DNA from: Allomuricauda sp. ARW1Y1
GTDB lineage: Bacteria > Bacteroidota > Bacteroidia > Flavobacteriales > Flavobacteriaceae
Assembly: GCF_013407935.1 (NCBI RefSeq)
Contig: NZ_JACBZU010000005.1
Coordinates: forward strand, 124,001-188,000
Reading direction: 5' to 3'
Length of the DNA: 64,000 nucleotides
Shown here: piece by piece, positions 16,724-25,657 of the stretch
How positions within the stretch are numbered: position 1 is the first letter of the stretch
How the letters are laid out: every line of letters starts with the position of its first letter
Made by a program: the position numbers and the translations under genes
The notes under the pieces: generated by a model
Told to the model about the DNA's origin: nothing
The model's database searches: none
The model's input: the letters and a program-made list of their open reading frames with translations, nothing else

Positions 16724-17635
16724 TTAATCGCCAAAGTCAAACACCTTACCGTCATCCGCTAAATCAACTGGGGTGAAAATGGTTTCCGCCTCTTCTTTAA
16801 AGAGTCGGATGGATTTGTATCGTGTGGAATAGTGGCCCAAAATCAAAAGTTTCGCATTGGCTCCTTGGGCTATTTGGGCTGCCTGCATGGCCGTGGAATG
16901 TTTTGTTTTCTCGCATAAATGCGCTTCGGATTCCAGAAAAGTGGACTCGTGGTACAATACGGTCACGTCTTGGATGATGGGTACAACGGTCTCGTTATAC
17001 ATGGTATCACTGCAAAAAGCATAGCTTTTCGGTTCCGGAGGGTCCAAGGTCAACTTTCGGTTCGGAACCGTGCGGCCCGAAGCATCAACGCCATCGGCTC
17101 CATTTTTGATGTTGTTGAACTGACTCCTGTCCACCCCATACTTTCGTGTGGCCTGAACATCCAAAGTTCTGGGTGACTCCTTTTCCTGAAACAGAAATCC
17201 ATTGGTATAAACCCTGTGTATCAAGGGTACGGTGCGTACGGTCACTTTATCATCCTCAAATACAAGTTCGGATTCCTTGGATTCCAATTCGTGGAACACC
17301 AGTGGGTAATTGGTCCAGGAATCCCCCAATTTTAAAAAGAGGGTAATGGCCTGTTTGATGCCTTTGGGTCCATAAATATGAAGCTCTTTATCCCTTCCCA
17401 GCAATCGAAAGGTGGAAATTAATCCGGGCAGACCAAAAAAATGGTCTCCATGGAGGTGGGAGATAAAAATATGGTTGATTCTGGAAAACTTGACCTTATA
17501 TTTTCGAAGCTGCACTTGGGTCCCTTCGCCACAATCTATCAAAAATAGGTGGTTTTTGATTTCGAGTACCTGAGCGGTAGGATTGGTAAATGTTCGTGGT
17601 GTGGCGGCATAACAACCGAGTACGGTAAGCTTCAT
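16724..17635 (-). CDS. rnz: Ribonuclease Z
   Basis: RNase Z is a zinc endonuclease that trims tRNA 3' trailers. The 303-residue protein has the metallo-beta-lactamase motif HLHGDH at 60-65, further ligands in CSDTMYN (about 210) and LGHYSTRY (about 267), and the early glycine-rich turn LIDCGEGTQVQL. It is a short-form enzyme with the insert expected for the exosite. Its ATG overlaps the stop of the small upstream gene by four bases. The gene lies about 12.6 kb from rnpB, the other tRNA-end processing gene in the window. Confidence 0.95.
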   Translation of the reverse strand: MKLTVLGCYAATPRTFTNPTAQVLEIKNHLFLIDCGEGTQVQLRKYKVKFSRINHIFISHLHGDHFFGLPGLISTFRLLGRDKELHIYGPKGIKQAITLFLKLGDSWTNYPLVFHELESKESELVFEDDKVTVRTVPLIHRVYTNGFLFQEKESPRTLDVQATRKYGVDRSQFNNIKNGADGVDASGRTVPNRKLTLDPPEPKSYAFCSDTMYNETVVPIIQDVTVLYHESTFLESEAHLCEKTKHSTAMQAAQIAQGANAKLLILGHYSTRYKSIRLFKEEAETIFTPVDLADDGKVFDFGD

Positions 17636-17964
17636 ATGCCAAGGTCGCGTTCAATTTCTTCCATTTCGATGATGTCCTTTGCCTCTTGAAGAGTGGGCAC
17701 TACACTCAACTCTTCTGGAATGTCATCATAGCTAACGGCATCCGTGACCAAAACAAAGGATTGTCCACCGGCCTTATGGGTGTTTGAGAGATCCAAAAAC
17801 TCCAACAGGTCATCCACTGTGAGTTTTTTGAAGGAAAAAAGATTGACCACGATATTGTCGTGCTTCAGTTTCGGGTAGGCGTTCTGCAGATTTTCCATAA
17901 ACCCGGAAAGCGTGGTCTTCTCTTGAAAGACGATGGTGGTGGTTCCTTCTTTGTCGATAATCAT
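17632..17964 (-). CDS. Small STAS-like protein coupled to ribonuclease Z
   Basis: This 110-residue protein has an alternating strand/helix pattern (IVFQEKTTLSGFMENLQ, NIVVNLFSFKKLTVDDLLEFL, SFVLVTDAVSYDDIP) that resembles a STAS or anti-anti-sigma fold. No phosphorylatable serine motif stands out. Its stop overlaps the start of rnz as ATGA, so the two are made together. Similar small genes precede rnz in other Flavobacteria and are often mislabelled ribonuclease Z. The function is unknown. Confidence 0.72.
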   Translation of the reverse strand: MIIDKEGTTTIVFQEKTTLSGFMENLQNAYPKLKHDNIVVNLFSFKKLTVDDLLEFLDLSNTHKAGGQSFVLVTDAVSYDDIPEELSVVPTLQEAKDIIEMEEIERDLGI

Positions 17965-17969
17965 ATCGC

Positions 17970-18896
17970 TTACTTTATTTTAGATGCCAAAAGATATAGT
18001 ACGGCCATTCGTATGGCTACGCCATTTTCCACTTGGTGCAGGATAATGGATTGGTCGGAATCGGCTACATCACTGGTAATCTCCACACCTCTATTAATAG
18101 GTCCCGGGTGCATGATCACAATTTGCTTGTCCAAACTGTCCAAAAGCTCCTTGTTCACCCCAAATTGCTGGGTGTATTCCCGTGTGGATGGAAAGTAGCT
18201 GATGTCCATACGCTCGTTCTGTACCCGAAGCATATTAGCCACATCGCACCATTCCAAGGCCTTCCTCAAATTGGTCTCTACGCCCACACCCAAGGATTCA
18301 ATATGCTTTGGAATAAGTGTTTTTGGTCCACAAACTTTTACATTGGCCCCTTGCAGCTTCAAGGCGAAAATATTGGAAAGGGCTACCCGAGAGTGCAAAA
18401 TATCCCCCACGATGACCACATTTTTTCCGCCTACGTCACCCAATTTTTCCCGTATGGAGAAAGAATCCAATAAGGCTTGCGTCGGATGCTCATGGGCGCC
18501 GTCACCTGCATTTACGATGGATGCTTTTACGTGTTGTGACAAAAATATACCCGCTCCGGGATTGGGATGTCGCATCACCACCATATCTACCTTCATGGAG
18601 AGGATATTGTTGACCGTATCGATAAGGGTTTCGCCCTTTTTCACAGAGGATTGCCCTGCGGAAAAATTCACCACATCTGCCGAAAGTCGCTTTTCCGCGA
18701 GCTCAAAAGAAAGCTTGGTACGGGTACTGTTCTCAAAAAAGATATTGGCAATGGTGATATCGCGAAGGGTGGGCACTTTTTTTATGGAACGGTTGATGAC
18801 CTCCTTAAAATGGTCTGCCGTTTCAAAAATGAGCGATATATCCTTTTGGTTCAGATATTTGATTCCCAACAAGTGGTTTACGCTTAACTCGCTCAT
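17970..18896 (-). CDS. pyrB: Aspartate carbamoyltransferase catalytic subunit
   Basis: PyrB joins carbamoyl phosphate and aspartate in pyrimidine synthesis. The 308-residue protein has the carbamoyl phosphate motif STRTK at 57-61, HPTQALLD near 137, and the aspartate-binding region around IMHPGPINRGVE. No regulatory pyrI gene is next to it. It follows pyrR by six bases, the usual pairing in Bacteroidota. Confidence 0.95.
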   Translation of the reverse strand: MSELSVNHLLGIKYLNQKDISLIFETADHFKEVINRSIKKVPTLRDITIANIFFENSTRTKLSFELAEKRLSADVVNFSAGQSSVKKGETLIDTVNNILSMKVDMVVMRHPNPGAGIFLSQHVKASIVNAGDGAHEHPTQALLDSFSIREKLGDVGGKNVVIVGDILHSRVALSNIFALKLQGANVKVCGPKTLIPKHIESLGVGVETNLRKALEWCDVANMLRVQNERMDISYFPSTREYTQQFGVNKELLDSLDKQIVIMHPGPINRGVEITSDVADSDQSIILHQVENGVAIRMAVLYLLASKIK

Positions 18897-18902
18897 TCCC
18901 TA

Positions 18903-19439
18903 TTATTTGCTTACTAAATATACTTTATCCTCACCGTCGTTTTCTTTCCACATCACTTTGACCTTTTCTTCGTTGATGGCATCCACTTGTCGGCCGCGAT
19001 AGGTGGGCTGAATGGGTAAGTGCCTGCTAAAACGTCTGTCAATCAATGTCAAAAGCTCGATATTGCTTGGTCTACCAAAGGACTGGATGGCCGTAAGGGC
19101 CGACCGGATGCTTCTACCTGTGTAGAGGACATCATCGATAAATACCACTTTTTTGTCCTCCACCAAAAAATTCATCTGTGTGGAATTGGCCTTGAGGATT
19201 TCCCCTCGTCCAAAATCATCCCTAAAAAATGTGATATCCAAGAATCCAAGGTCAATATGTTTGATCTTGTATTCCTTTTTAAGAATCTTGACCAATCGCT
19301 CTGCCAAAAAAACACCTCTGGGCTGAATACCTATTAAGGCGGTATTGGTAAAATCCAAATGGTTTTCCATGAGCTGACAGGCCAACCGGTGCAGTATGAT
19401 GTTGATTTCCTTTGAAGTAAGCAGAACTTTTTGACTCAT
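18903..19439 (-). CDS. pyrR: Bifunctional pyr operon regulator / uracil phosphoribosyltransferase PyrR
   Basis: The 178-residue protein has the phosphoribosyltransferase PRPP motif FIDDVLYTGRS and the PyrR features GIQPRGVFLAERL and LIDRRFSRHLPI. PyrR senses UMP and controls pyr genes by RNA binding in Gram-positive bacteria, and can make UMP from uracil. I took ATG 19439 (MSQKVLLTSKEI) as start, since the 14 residues before it are not family-like. No PyrR-type attenuator is evident in the 30-base leader. A -7 box lies 29 bases upstream. Confidence 0.92.
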   Translation of the reverse strand: MSQKVLLTSKEINIILHRLACQLMENHLDFTNTALIGIQPRGVFLAERLVKILKKEYKIKHIDLGFLDITFFRDDFGRGEILKANSTQMNFLVEDKKVVFIDDVLYTGRSIRSALTAIQSFGRPSNIELLTLIDRRFSRHLPIQPTYRGRQVDAINEEKVKVMWKENDGEDKVYLVSK

Positions 19440-19468
19440 AGGCTTTGTGCGACCAACTCGGTTGATTA

Positions 19469-19476
19469 CAAAAGTA
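19469..19476 (-). promoter_or_regulatory. -7 box (TACTTTTG) of the pyrR-ppk1 run
   Basis: Exact TAnnTTTG match on the minus strand 29 bases before the pyrR ATG. It sits just after the rpsA terminator, so pyrR has its own transcript. Confidence 0.5.
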
Positions 19477-19502
19477 AGCAATTCTTTAAAATGTTTGGCG
19501 CA

Positions 19503-19533
19503 TAAAAAAGCCCCACTGTTTCCAGCGGGGCTT
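19503..19533 (-). terminator. Rho-independent terminator of rpsA
   Basis: On the minus strand AAGCCCC and GGGGCTT form a stem, extended by CTG/CAG across one mismatch, with loop GAAA. A run of six T follows. It lies about 20 bases after the rpsA stop. Confidence 0.85.
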
Positions 19534-19553
19534 TGTATGATTGAAAGTTCTGA

Positions 19554-21389
19554 TTACTTTTTCTTGGAATCAGCTTCCATTTTGTCCTTCAAGGCTTGCA
19601 ACTGTGAGTTGGCATCTCCAAGGGTTGGAGCAGCTTCATCGGATGATGCGGCTCTTTTCTTGGCAGCTTTCACATTCTTGTCCTCTTGCTCTCTAAAGAT
19701 AGCAGTGTGGCTAGCCACAACTCGCTTGAAATCTTTGTTGAACTCGATGATCTTGAATTCGGCCTCTTCTCCTTTTTGGAGTTTTTTACCGTCTTCTTTC
19801 TCCATGTGTCGCTGCGGCACAAACCCTACGATATCCTCGTTAAAGTTGATGGTAGCTCCTTTGTCCACCACCTCAGCGATGGCAGCTTTGTGGATGGTAC
19901 CTTCAGCAAACTCCTCGGAGTACTTGTCCCAAGGGTTCTCTGTGGTCTGCTTGTGTCCAAGGCTCAACTTGCGGCCTTCCACGTCCAATTCCAATACTTC
20001 CACCTCCAAAGTGTCACCTACAGTCACAAACTCGGATGGGTGCTTGATTTTCTTGGTCCAAGAAAGGTCGGAGATATAGATCAAACCGTCGATTCCTTCT
20101 TCCAACTCTACGAATACTCCAAAGTTGGTAAAGTTTCTAACGATTCCTTTGTGTCTTGATCCCACTGGGTATTTGGAAGTGATATCGGTCCATGGGTCAG
20201 GAGTCAATTGCTTTATACCCAACGACATTTTACGATCTTCTCTATCCAAGGTCAATACCTCGGCCTCAACTTCGTCACCTACGTTAACGAAATCTTGGGC
20301 CGATCTTAGGTGAGTACTCCAAGACATTTCAGAAACGTGGATCAAACCTTCCACTCCTTCGGCAACTTCGATAAATGCACCGTAATCTGCGATAACGACT
20401 ACTTTACCTTTCACCTTGTCTCCTACTTTGATCTCATCACCAAGGGCATCCCATGGGTGTTTCTCCAATTGCTTAAGACCCAACTGGATTCTGGACTTGT
20501 TGTCGTCGAAGTCCAAGATAACCACGTTCAATTTTTGGTCTAGCTCCACCACCTCGTTCGGGTGGTTGATACGGCTCCAGGAAAGGTCGGTAATGTGAAC
20601 CAATCCATCCACACCTCCAAGGTCGATAAATACCCCGTATGATGTAATGTTCTTGACCACACCTTCCAATACTTGACCTTTTTCCAATTGGCCGATGATC
20701 TCTTTTTTCTGCTCTTCGATGTCCGCTTCGATCAAGGCTTTGTGGGATACCACTACGTTCTTGAACTCGTGGTTGATCTTCACTACCTTAAACTCCATGG
20801 TCTTGCCTACATATTGATCGTAATCACGGATAGGCTTCACATCGATTTGGGAACCTGGCAAGAACGCCTCGATACCGAATACGTCAACGATCATACCACC
20901 TTTGGTACGGCATTTAACGAAACCAGTAACAATCTCTTCCTTGTCATGGGCGTTGTTTACGCGCTCCCAAGCTTTGATGGTCCTTGCTTTTCTGTGGGAC
21001 AACACCAATTGACCGGTCTTGTCTTCACGGATATCTATAAGTACCTCAACTTTATCACCAACTTTAAGATCGGGATTGTAGCGGAACTCATTCAAGGAAA
21101 TCACACCTTCGGACTTGGCATTGATGTCAATGATCGCCTCACGGTCTGTCATGTGAACCACTTTTCCTTCCACAACTTCCTCATCGGCAGTGTCCACAAA
21201 GTTTTCCTCAACAAGGTTTTCAAATTCCTTGAGCTTTGTATCATCTACGCGCTCAATTCCTTCTTCGTACTTGTCCCAATCAAAGTTTTCAAGAAATTCC
21301 TGAGGATCTTGTTCGGGTTGTTTTGCTTCCTTTACTTCTGGTGCCAAGGCAGTTTCTTCTACCTCAACGTTTTGTTTTTCTTCAGCCAT
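19554..21389 (-). CDS. rpsA: 30S ribosomal protein S1
   Basis: The 611-residue protein has an acidic N-terminal tail and six S1 repeats (each with a pattern like GxVxxxxxxGxxVxL...G), ending in a lysine-rich tail (DANSQLQALKDKMEADSKKK). S1 helps mRNA bind the small subunit. In Bacteroidota, where leaders lack Shine-Dalgarno sites, it is thought to matter more for start selection. I took ATG 21389 (MAEEKQN); the longer frame starts in non-conserved sequence. The gene has a strong promoter and its own terminator. Confidence 0.95.
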   Translation of the reverse strand: MAEEKQNVEVEETALAPEVKEAKQPEQDPQEFLENFDWDKYEEGIERVDDTKLKEFENLVEENFVDTADEEVVEGKVVHMTDREAIIDINAKSEGVISLNEFRYNPDLKVGDKVEVLIDIREDKTGQLVLSHRKARTIKAWERVNNAHDKEEIVTGFVKCRTKGGMIVDVFGIEAFLPGSQIDVKPIRDYDQYVGKTMEFKVVKINHEFKNVVVSHKALIEADIEEQKKEIIGQLEKGQVLEGVVKNITSYGVFIDLGGVDGLVHITDLSWSRINHPNEVVELDQKLNVVILDFDDNKSRIQLGLKQLEKHPWDALGDEIKVGDKVKGKVVVIADYGAFIEVAEGVEGLIHVSEMSWSTHLRSAQDFVNVGDEVEAEVLTLDREDRKMSLGIKQLTPDPWTDITSKYPVGSRHKGIVRNFTNFGVFVELEEGIDGLIYISDLSWTKKIKHPSEFVTVGDTLEVEVLELDVEGRKLSLGHKQTTENPWDKYSEEFAEGTIHKAAIAEVVDKGATINFNEDIVGFVPQRHMEKEDGKKLQKGEEAEFKIIEFNKDFKRVVASHTAIFREQEDKNVKAAKKRAASSDEAAPTLGDANSQLQALKDKMEADSKKK

Positions 21390-21508
21390 ACTTTGCTGAT
21401 TAAAATTTGTATTCCACGTTTTACAAGAGCCCAACAATTACCGTGAAAGCGGTTTTAAATTGATTTTCTATAGTCCCTTTCGCTCTTGCCTCCTTGCTAA
21501 AAGGGGTG

Positions 21509-21539
21509 CAAAAATACAATTAAATTATTGATATACAAA
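21509..21539 (-). promoter_or_regulatory. Promoter of rpsA (TTTG-N19-TATTTTTG)
   Basis: The minus strand has TTTG at 21539-21536 and TATTTTTG at 21516-21509, a full -33/-7 pair with a 19-base spacer. This is the best Bacteroidota promoter match in the window. It leaves a leader of about 115 bases, long enough for autoregulation by S1. Confidence 0.7.
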
Positions 21540-21649
21540 GCCTACAAGCAAGGTTTCAACAAAAAAAGTATTCCTTTGGTTGGGTGGCAAAATAATAAGA
21601 GAATGTTTATCTTGAGACTTCTAATTGTTAACTATAAAAAAGTACCCTT

Positions 21650-22030
21650 ATGAGCGTAAAAGCAAAGTATCAACCTGTACTCGACCTAGGTGAAAAATTG
21701 AATGTACAACATGGCGATGTCACCGTTGAGGGGGATGTCCTAAAAATCAAGGGCACGACCAAGACCCAATACGAAAAGAACCTGTTATGGGACAAAATCA
21801 AGGAGATTGGTGGGGAAAAGCCATCGGATATCAAGGCCAATATTACCGTGGAGGACGAATCCGTTTACCATAGGCATACGGTGAAGAGCGGGGAATCGCT
21901 AAGCAAGATTGCCAAGCATTATTATGGCGATCCCATGAAATACAACAAGATTTTTGAGGCCAACACCAATATCCTGAAGAATCCGGATGTGATCCACCCT
22001 GACCAAGTGTTGGTGATTCCCAATTTGTAA
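21650..22030 (+). CDS. Kbp-like (YgaU) BON/LysM protein
   Basis: The 126-residue protein has an N-terminal BON-like part (residues 1-70, GDVTVEGDVLKIKGTTKT) and a C-terminal LysM domain (about 76-125, HTVKSGESLSKIAKHYYGD...NPDVIHPDQVLVIP). This is the layout of E. coli Kbp/YgaU, a cytoplasmic potassium-binding protein induced by osmotic stress. There is no signal peptide, which fits Kbp rather than a cell-wall LysM protein. It is a single-gene unit with its own terminator. Confidence 0.85.
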   Translation: MSVKAKYQPVLDLGEKLNVQHGDVTVEGDVLKIKGTTKTQYEKNLLWDKIKEIGGEKPSDIKANITVEDESVYHRHTVKSGESLSKIAKHYYGDPMKYNKIFEANTNILKNPDVIHPDQVLVIPNL

Positions 22031-22038
22031 AATTGATG

Positions 22039-22076
22039 AACAGTTCGGGGCCGTTGGTCTCGGACTGTTTTCTTTT
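22039..22076 (+). terminator. Terminator of the Kbp-like gene
   Basis: A 14-bp stem (AACAGTTCGGGGCC with GGTCTCGGACTGTT, three G-U pairs in RNA) closes a three-base loop. It is followed by TTTCTTTT. It lies eight bases after the stop codon. Confidence 0.75.
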
Positions 22077-22097
22077 GATGGCAATTTAAATCGTTTG

Positions 22098-22526
22098 CTA
22101 CTCTTGCAACGCCCTAATAAAATTATAGACCCCCCTACCTTCCGCTACCAACACCCCATCTTGAAATGCCTTCATTTTGGTCACCATGATGCGGTTGCCC
22201 ATCCGTACCAGTTTACCTTCAAAGAGAAGGTCCTTACCCTCTGCAAACCGCAAATAATCTACCCTCAGGTCAATGGTGGAAAGCTTATCTTCCGGTGACT
22301 CAAAATTGGCGATTCCTATGGCGCCTCCTACGGAATCCATGACCGTAGCCATGATGCCGCCATGCCAACGTTTTGTGCGGATATCTCCAACAAAATCTTC
22401 ACGAAACGGAATCCGTACCCGTATAAATTCCTTTTCGATGGTCACTACTTTTAATCCCAAATAGCGGTGTATCGGAATTTCATCTTCAGCCAAACGAATC
22501 AGTTGTTGCCTTGTTTTTTCATCCAT
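22098..22526 (-). CDS. PaaI family hotdog thioesterase
   Basis: The 142-residue protein shows the hotdog helix with the acyl-CoA thioesterase signature WHGGIMATVMDSVGG (about 54-68) and a following beta-sheet (STIDLRVDYLRFA). It should hydrolyse a CoA thioester; the substrate is unknown. The start ATG lies four bases after a perfect -7 box, so its mRNA may be leaderless. It converges on the Kbp-like gene. Confidence 0.85.
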   Translation of the reverse strand: MDEKTRQQLIRLAEDEIPIHRYLGLKVVTIEKEFIRVRIPFREDFVGDIRTKRWHGGIMATVMDSVGGAIGIANFESPEDKLSTIDLRVDYLRFAEGKDLLFEGKLVRMGNRIMVTKMKAFQDGVLVAEGRGVYNFIRALQE

Positions 22527-22530
22527 AGTC

Positions 22531-22538
22531 CAAAACTA
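22531..22538 (-). promoter_or_regulatory. -7 box (TAGTTTTG) of the thioesterase gene
   Basis: Exact TAnnTTTG on the minus strand, ending four bases before the ATG at 22526. The predicted transcript start falls on or next to the start codon. Confidence 0.45.
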
Positions 22539-22727
22539 CAATATTTCGCCAAGGACAGGATACCCTGCTGATTTAATGGCTACAGCTGTCGTTTATCAAA
22601 TCAAAAAATAATAGTGATTAAGGCACATTTTTTTATCGCCCATAAACCGAAAATTACTAAATTTAGTTGATTATCAACAAACTACGATTACCAATCCACA
22701 AACCTTAATTTTTTAAAAATCCAACCT

Positions 22728-24434
22728 ATGCATCATTTGAAAACCTTTACCGTATGTTCCGTGATTATGCTTGTCATGGCATGTAAATCGGACAACAAGC
22801 ACGTTGATACAACCCCTGCCATAGTTTACCATGGTGGAGACATCCTCACCATGGCTGGTGACACTCCCGAATATGTGGAAGCCCTTGTGGTTCGGGATGG
22901 TCAAATTATCTATGCCGGAGCCGCTGACGAAGCCATGAACCAAGCGGGCAAAGGTCATCAAATGGTAAATTTGGAAGGCCGTACCATGCTGCCGGGCTTA
23001 ATCGATGGCCACGCTCACTTTTCATCCTTTTCCGCACAGGCCATCGGAGCACAAATATTACCGCCTCCCGATGCCGGGGCAAAAGACATCCCTACCTTGA
23101 TTTCGGTTTTAAAGGAATGGAACACACCAGAAAACCGAGCACTTACGGGATGGATCTTTGGGATAGGCTTTGATGATTCTGCCCTAGAAGAAAACAGATT
23201 TCCTACCAAACACGACCTAGATCAAGTAACCACTGAGTTTCCCATTATGATTGTGCACATTTCCGGGCATTTTGCCTCGGTCAATTCCAAAGGGCTTGAG
23301 CTTTTGGGCATCGATGCCAGCACCCCTGATCCCGAAGGAGGTATCATCCGAAGGGAAGGCAATAACGAACCCAATGGTGTACTGGAAGAACTTGCCGCCA
23401 TTCCGTACTATGCAAAAGCCTTGACACCGGCGACCGCCGAAGCGGCCAATCGCTTTTTTGAAGCAGGTCAGGAGATGGCCCTTTCCTACGGTTATACCAC
23501 CGCGCAAGAAGGAAGGGATATGGGGAATGTGGATCAATTTGCACAACTGGCCAATGCCCAAAAATTAAAATTGGATGTGGTAAGCTATGTGGATTACCTT
23601 TTTGTGGACAAGTACCTGGACAGCGAATGGAAGAGCAATACCTACAATAATCATTATAGAATCGGGGGAATGAAAGTTACCCTAGATGGCTCGCCCCAAG
23701 GAAGAACTGCGTGGCGCACCACCCCCTATTTGATTCCGCCGGATGGCGCCAGCGCGGATTACAGCGGGTACCCTGCCATTCCGCAAGACAGCGTGGTCAC
23801 GGCCATTTACGACAAAGCCTTCAAAAACAATTGGCAAATTTTGACCCATGCCAACGGCGATGCCGCCATCGACCAAATGATCCGCACCATGAAAACTGCC
23901 GCCCAAACCCATGGCAATGAAGACCGGAGGAGTGTATTGATTCATGGGCAATACGTGCGCGAAGACCAATTGGACTCCCTCAAAAAATTGGATGTGATTG
24001 CATCCCTTTTCCCGTTGCACACCTTTTATTGGGGCGATTGGCACAAACAGATTATCGGGGACAGCCTGGGCAATAAAATCAGCCCTACACGTACCGCTTT
24101 AAACAAAGGCTTGGACATTACCATTCATACCGATGCGCCCGTGGCCCTGCCCAACCTCATGCGCATGGTAGGCATTTCCGTGGAGCGCAAATCCCGTTCT
24201 GGACAAGTGATCGGCGAAAACGAAAAACTCACCCCTTACGAAGCCCTAAAAGGAATCACCGAATGGTCCGCCTACCAACATTTTGAGGAAGATTCCAAAG
24301 GGACGTTGGAAGCAGGCAAGACAGCGGACTTGGTGATCTTGGACAAAAACCCGTTGAAGGTGCCGGAAAGTGATATCAAAAACATTATCGTATTGGAAAC
24401 CATTAAAAATGGGGTTTCGGTGTACCAGAGATAG
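22728..24434 (+). CDS. Amidohydrolase family lipoprotein, YtcJ-like
   Basis: The 568-residue protein starts with a lipoprotein signal whose modified cysteine is C19 (LVMAC). It then has the composite amidohydrolase beta-sandwich and TIM barrel of YtcJ/NfdA-like enzymes. Metal ligands are in GLIDGHAHFSS (about 96), later histidines in LTHANGDAAIDQM and LIHGQYV, and aspartate in TIHTDAPVALPN. The reaction is probably hydrolysis of an N-acyl or amide compound in the periplasm. A weak -7-like box (TAAATTTA) is at 22658. It is followed 106 bases later by another hydrolase lipoprotein. Confidence 0.88.
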   Translation: MHHLKTFTVCSVIMLVMACKSDNKHVDTTPAIVYHGGDILTMAGDTPEYVEALVVRDGQIIYAGAADEAMNQAGKGHQMVNLEGRTMLPGLIDGHAHFSSFSAQAIGAQILPPPDAGAKDIPTLISVLKEWNTPENRALTGWIFGIGFDDSALEENRFPTKHDLDQVTTEFPIMIVHISGHFASVNSKGLELLGIDASTPDPEGGIIRREGNNEPNGVLEELAAIPYYAKALTPATAEAANRFFEAGQEMALSYGYTTAQEGRDMGNVDQFAQLANAQKLKLDVVSYVDYLFVDKYLDSEWKSNTYNNHYRIGGMKVTLDGSPQGRTAWRTTPYLIPPDGASADYSGYPAIPQDSVVTAIYDKAFKNNWQILTHANGDAAIDQMIRTMKTAAQTHGNEDRRSVLIHGQYVREDQLDSLKKLDVIASLFPLHTFYWGDWHKQIIGDSLGNKISPTRTALNKGLDITIHTDAPVALPNLMRMVGISVERKSRSGQVIGENEKLTPYEALKGITEWSAYQHFEEDSKGTLEAGKTADLVILDKNPLKVPESDIKNIIVLETIKNGVSVYQR

Positions 24435-24540
24435 TTTTTAATTGATTTTTCAATTGTAAGCGTGCTGTTATTTCAACGACATTTGATAAAAGCAATCTTT
24501 TTTTGATGTTAACAGCATCCTTACTTATACCATTACACGT

Positions 24541-25647
24541 ATGACGAAAAATGGCCTTATCATCTTTTGGTCCATATCTGTTTTATTATTCAGTTGTGGT
24601 AATCCTAACGCCAAAACAACCATCGATCATCAAACTGTTAACGAGCAGGCTATTAAAAAAGCCCAATCCGAGTTGATTTTTGACCATACCAAAGTCTTTC
24701 CGAACAACACCCAACTCGCTTTCGCCTTTATTAAGAATGGCAGGGTACAGTTCTACGGTGTGAAGAAAAGAAACGACTCCATTCTTTCAGTTCAAAATCA
24801 TCAAAATGCCTTTGAAATCGGTTCCATTACCAAAGTATTCACCAGTACAGTTTTGGCCGATTTGGTGTTCGACCATACAGTAGATTTGGATGACCCCATC
24901 AATCCTTTTTATGATTTTGCGTTCCATAAAAATCAGAAAATCACTTTTAAAACATTGGCAAACCATACCTCGGGACTTCCAAGAATGCCCTCTAATTTTG
25001 ATTTTGATATCGGTAACCAAGACCCATTTGCGTCTTACGACAGTGAAAAGTTAAGAGCATATTTGACGAATGACATGGAACTATCTTTTGATAATGAAGG
25101 AACATATGAGTATTCCAATTTGGGAGCTGGGCTTTTGGGGTATACCTTGTCAAAAATTGAAAAAAAGCCCTTGAGCCAATTGTTCCAAGAAAGGATATTT
25201 ACAAAATATGACATGCCCAACAGCACTATTGGAAGCGAAAATGTACCCACTTCATTAGTGCAAGGGCAAAGCCCAGAAGGGCGACCGGTGCAAAATTGGA
25301 ATTTGGCCTCTTTGTCCGGTGCCGGTGACATCATTTCCACTGCTGAAGATCTTTCCCAATTTGTGTTGGCGCAATTTCAAGCAGATGATGAAGTTTTGGC
25401 AATGACCAGAGCGGCAACACATGCTCTAAACGAAGATTCCAGTGTAGGTTTGGGGTGGCATATACGAAAAGGGCTATCTGGTGAAAATTGGATATGGCAC
25501 AATGGTGGAACTGGAGGGTACACATCCTGTTTGGTAATGAATACGGAAAGTAAGAATGCCGTTATTGTCTTATCCAACGTTTCAGCTCTTGGTGACCTTA
25601 TGATACACATTGACCAACTCTGTTTTGGGCTTATGGAGACTCTTTAG
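24541..25647 (+). CDS. Serine beta-lactamase-like lipoprotein (class C/PBP fold)
   Basis: The 368-residue protein has a lipoprotein signal with C19 (LLFSC). The penicillin-binding fold motifs are present: S95-x-x-K98 (SITK), YSN near 187, and HNGGTGG near 322 in place of KTG. The HNGG form is typical of esterase or D-aminopeptidase-like members rather than true beta-lactamases, so I do not predict antibiotic resistance. It converges on cmk with ten bases between. Confidence 0.85.
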   Translation: MTKNGLIIFWSISVLLFSCGNPNAKTTIDHQTVNEQAIKKAQSELIFDHTKVFPNNTQLAFAFIKNGRVQFYGVKKRNDSILSVQNHQNAFEIGSITKVFTSTVLADLVFDHTVDLDDPINPFYDFAFHKNQKITFKTLANHTSGLPRMPSNFDFDIGNQDPFASYDSEKLRAYLTNDMELSFDNEGTYEYSNLGAGLLGYTLSKIEKKPLSQLFQERIFTKYDMPNSTIGSENVPTSLVQGQSPEGRPVQNWNLASLSGAGDIISTAEDLSQFVLAQFQADDEVLAMTRAATHALNEDSSVGLGWHIRKGLSGENWIWHNGGTGGYTSCLVMNTESKNAVIVLSNVSALGDLMIHIDQLCFGLMETL

Positions 25648-25657
25648 AAGTCGACTT

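Noticed and set aside
20673..21446. Plus-strand frame of 257 codons
   Set aside because: Antisense to rpsA and a by-product of its codon bias; the S1 repeats confirm the minus-strand gene.
24435..24475. Possible terminator after the amidohydrolase gene
   Set aside because: AATTGA/TCAATT gives only a short A-T stem without a clear T run, so it is too weak to call.
24541..25647. Beta-lactamase resistance gene
   Set aside because: The third motif is HNGG rather than KTG, and there is no resistance context; an esterase or peptidase role is more likely.
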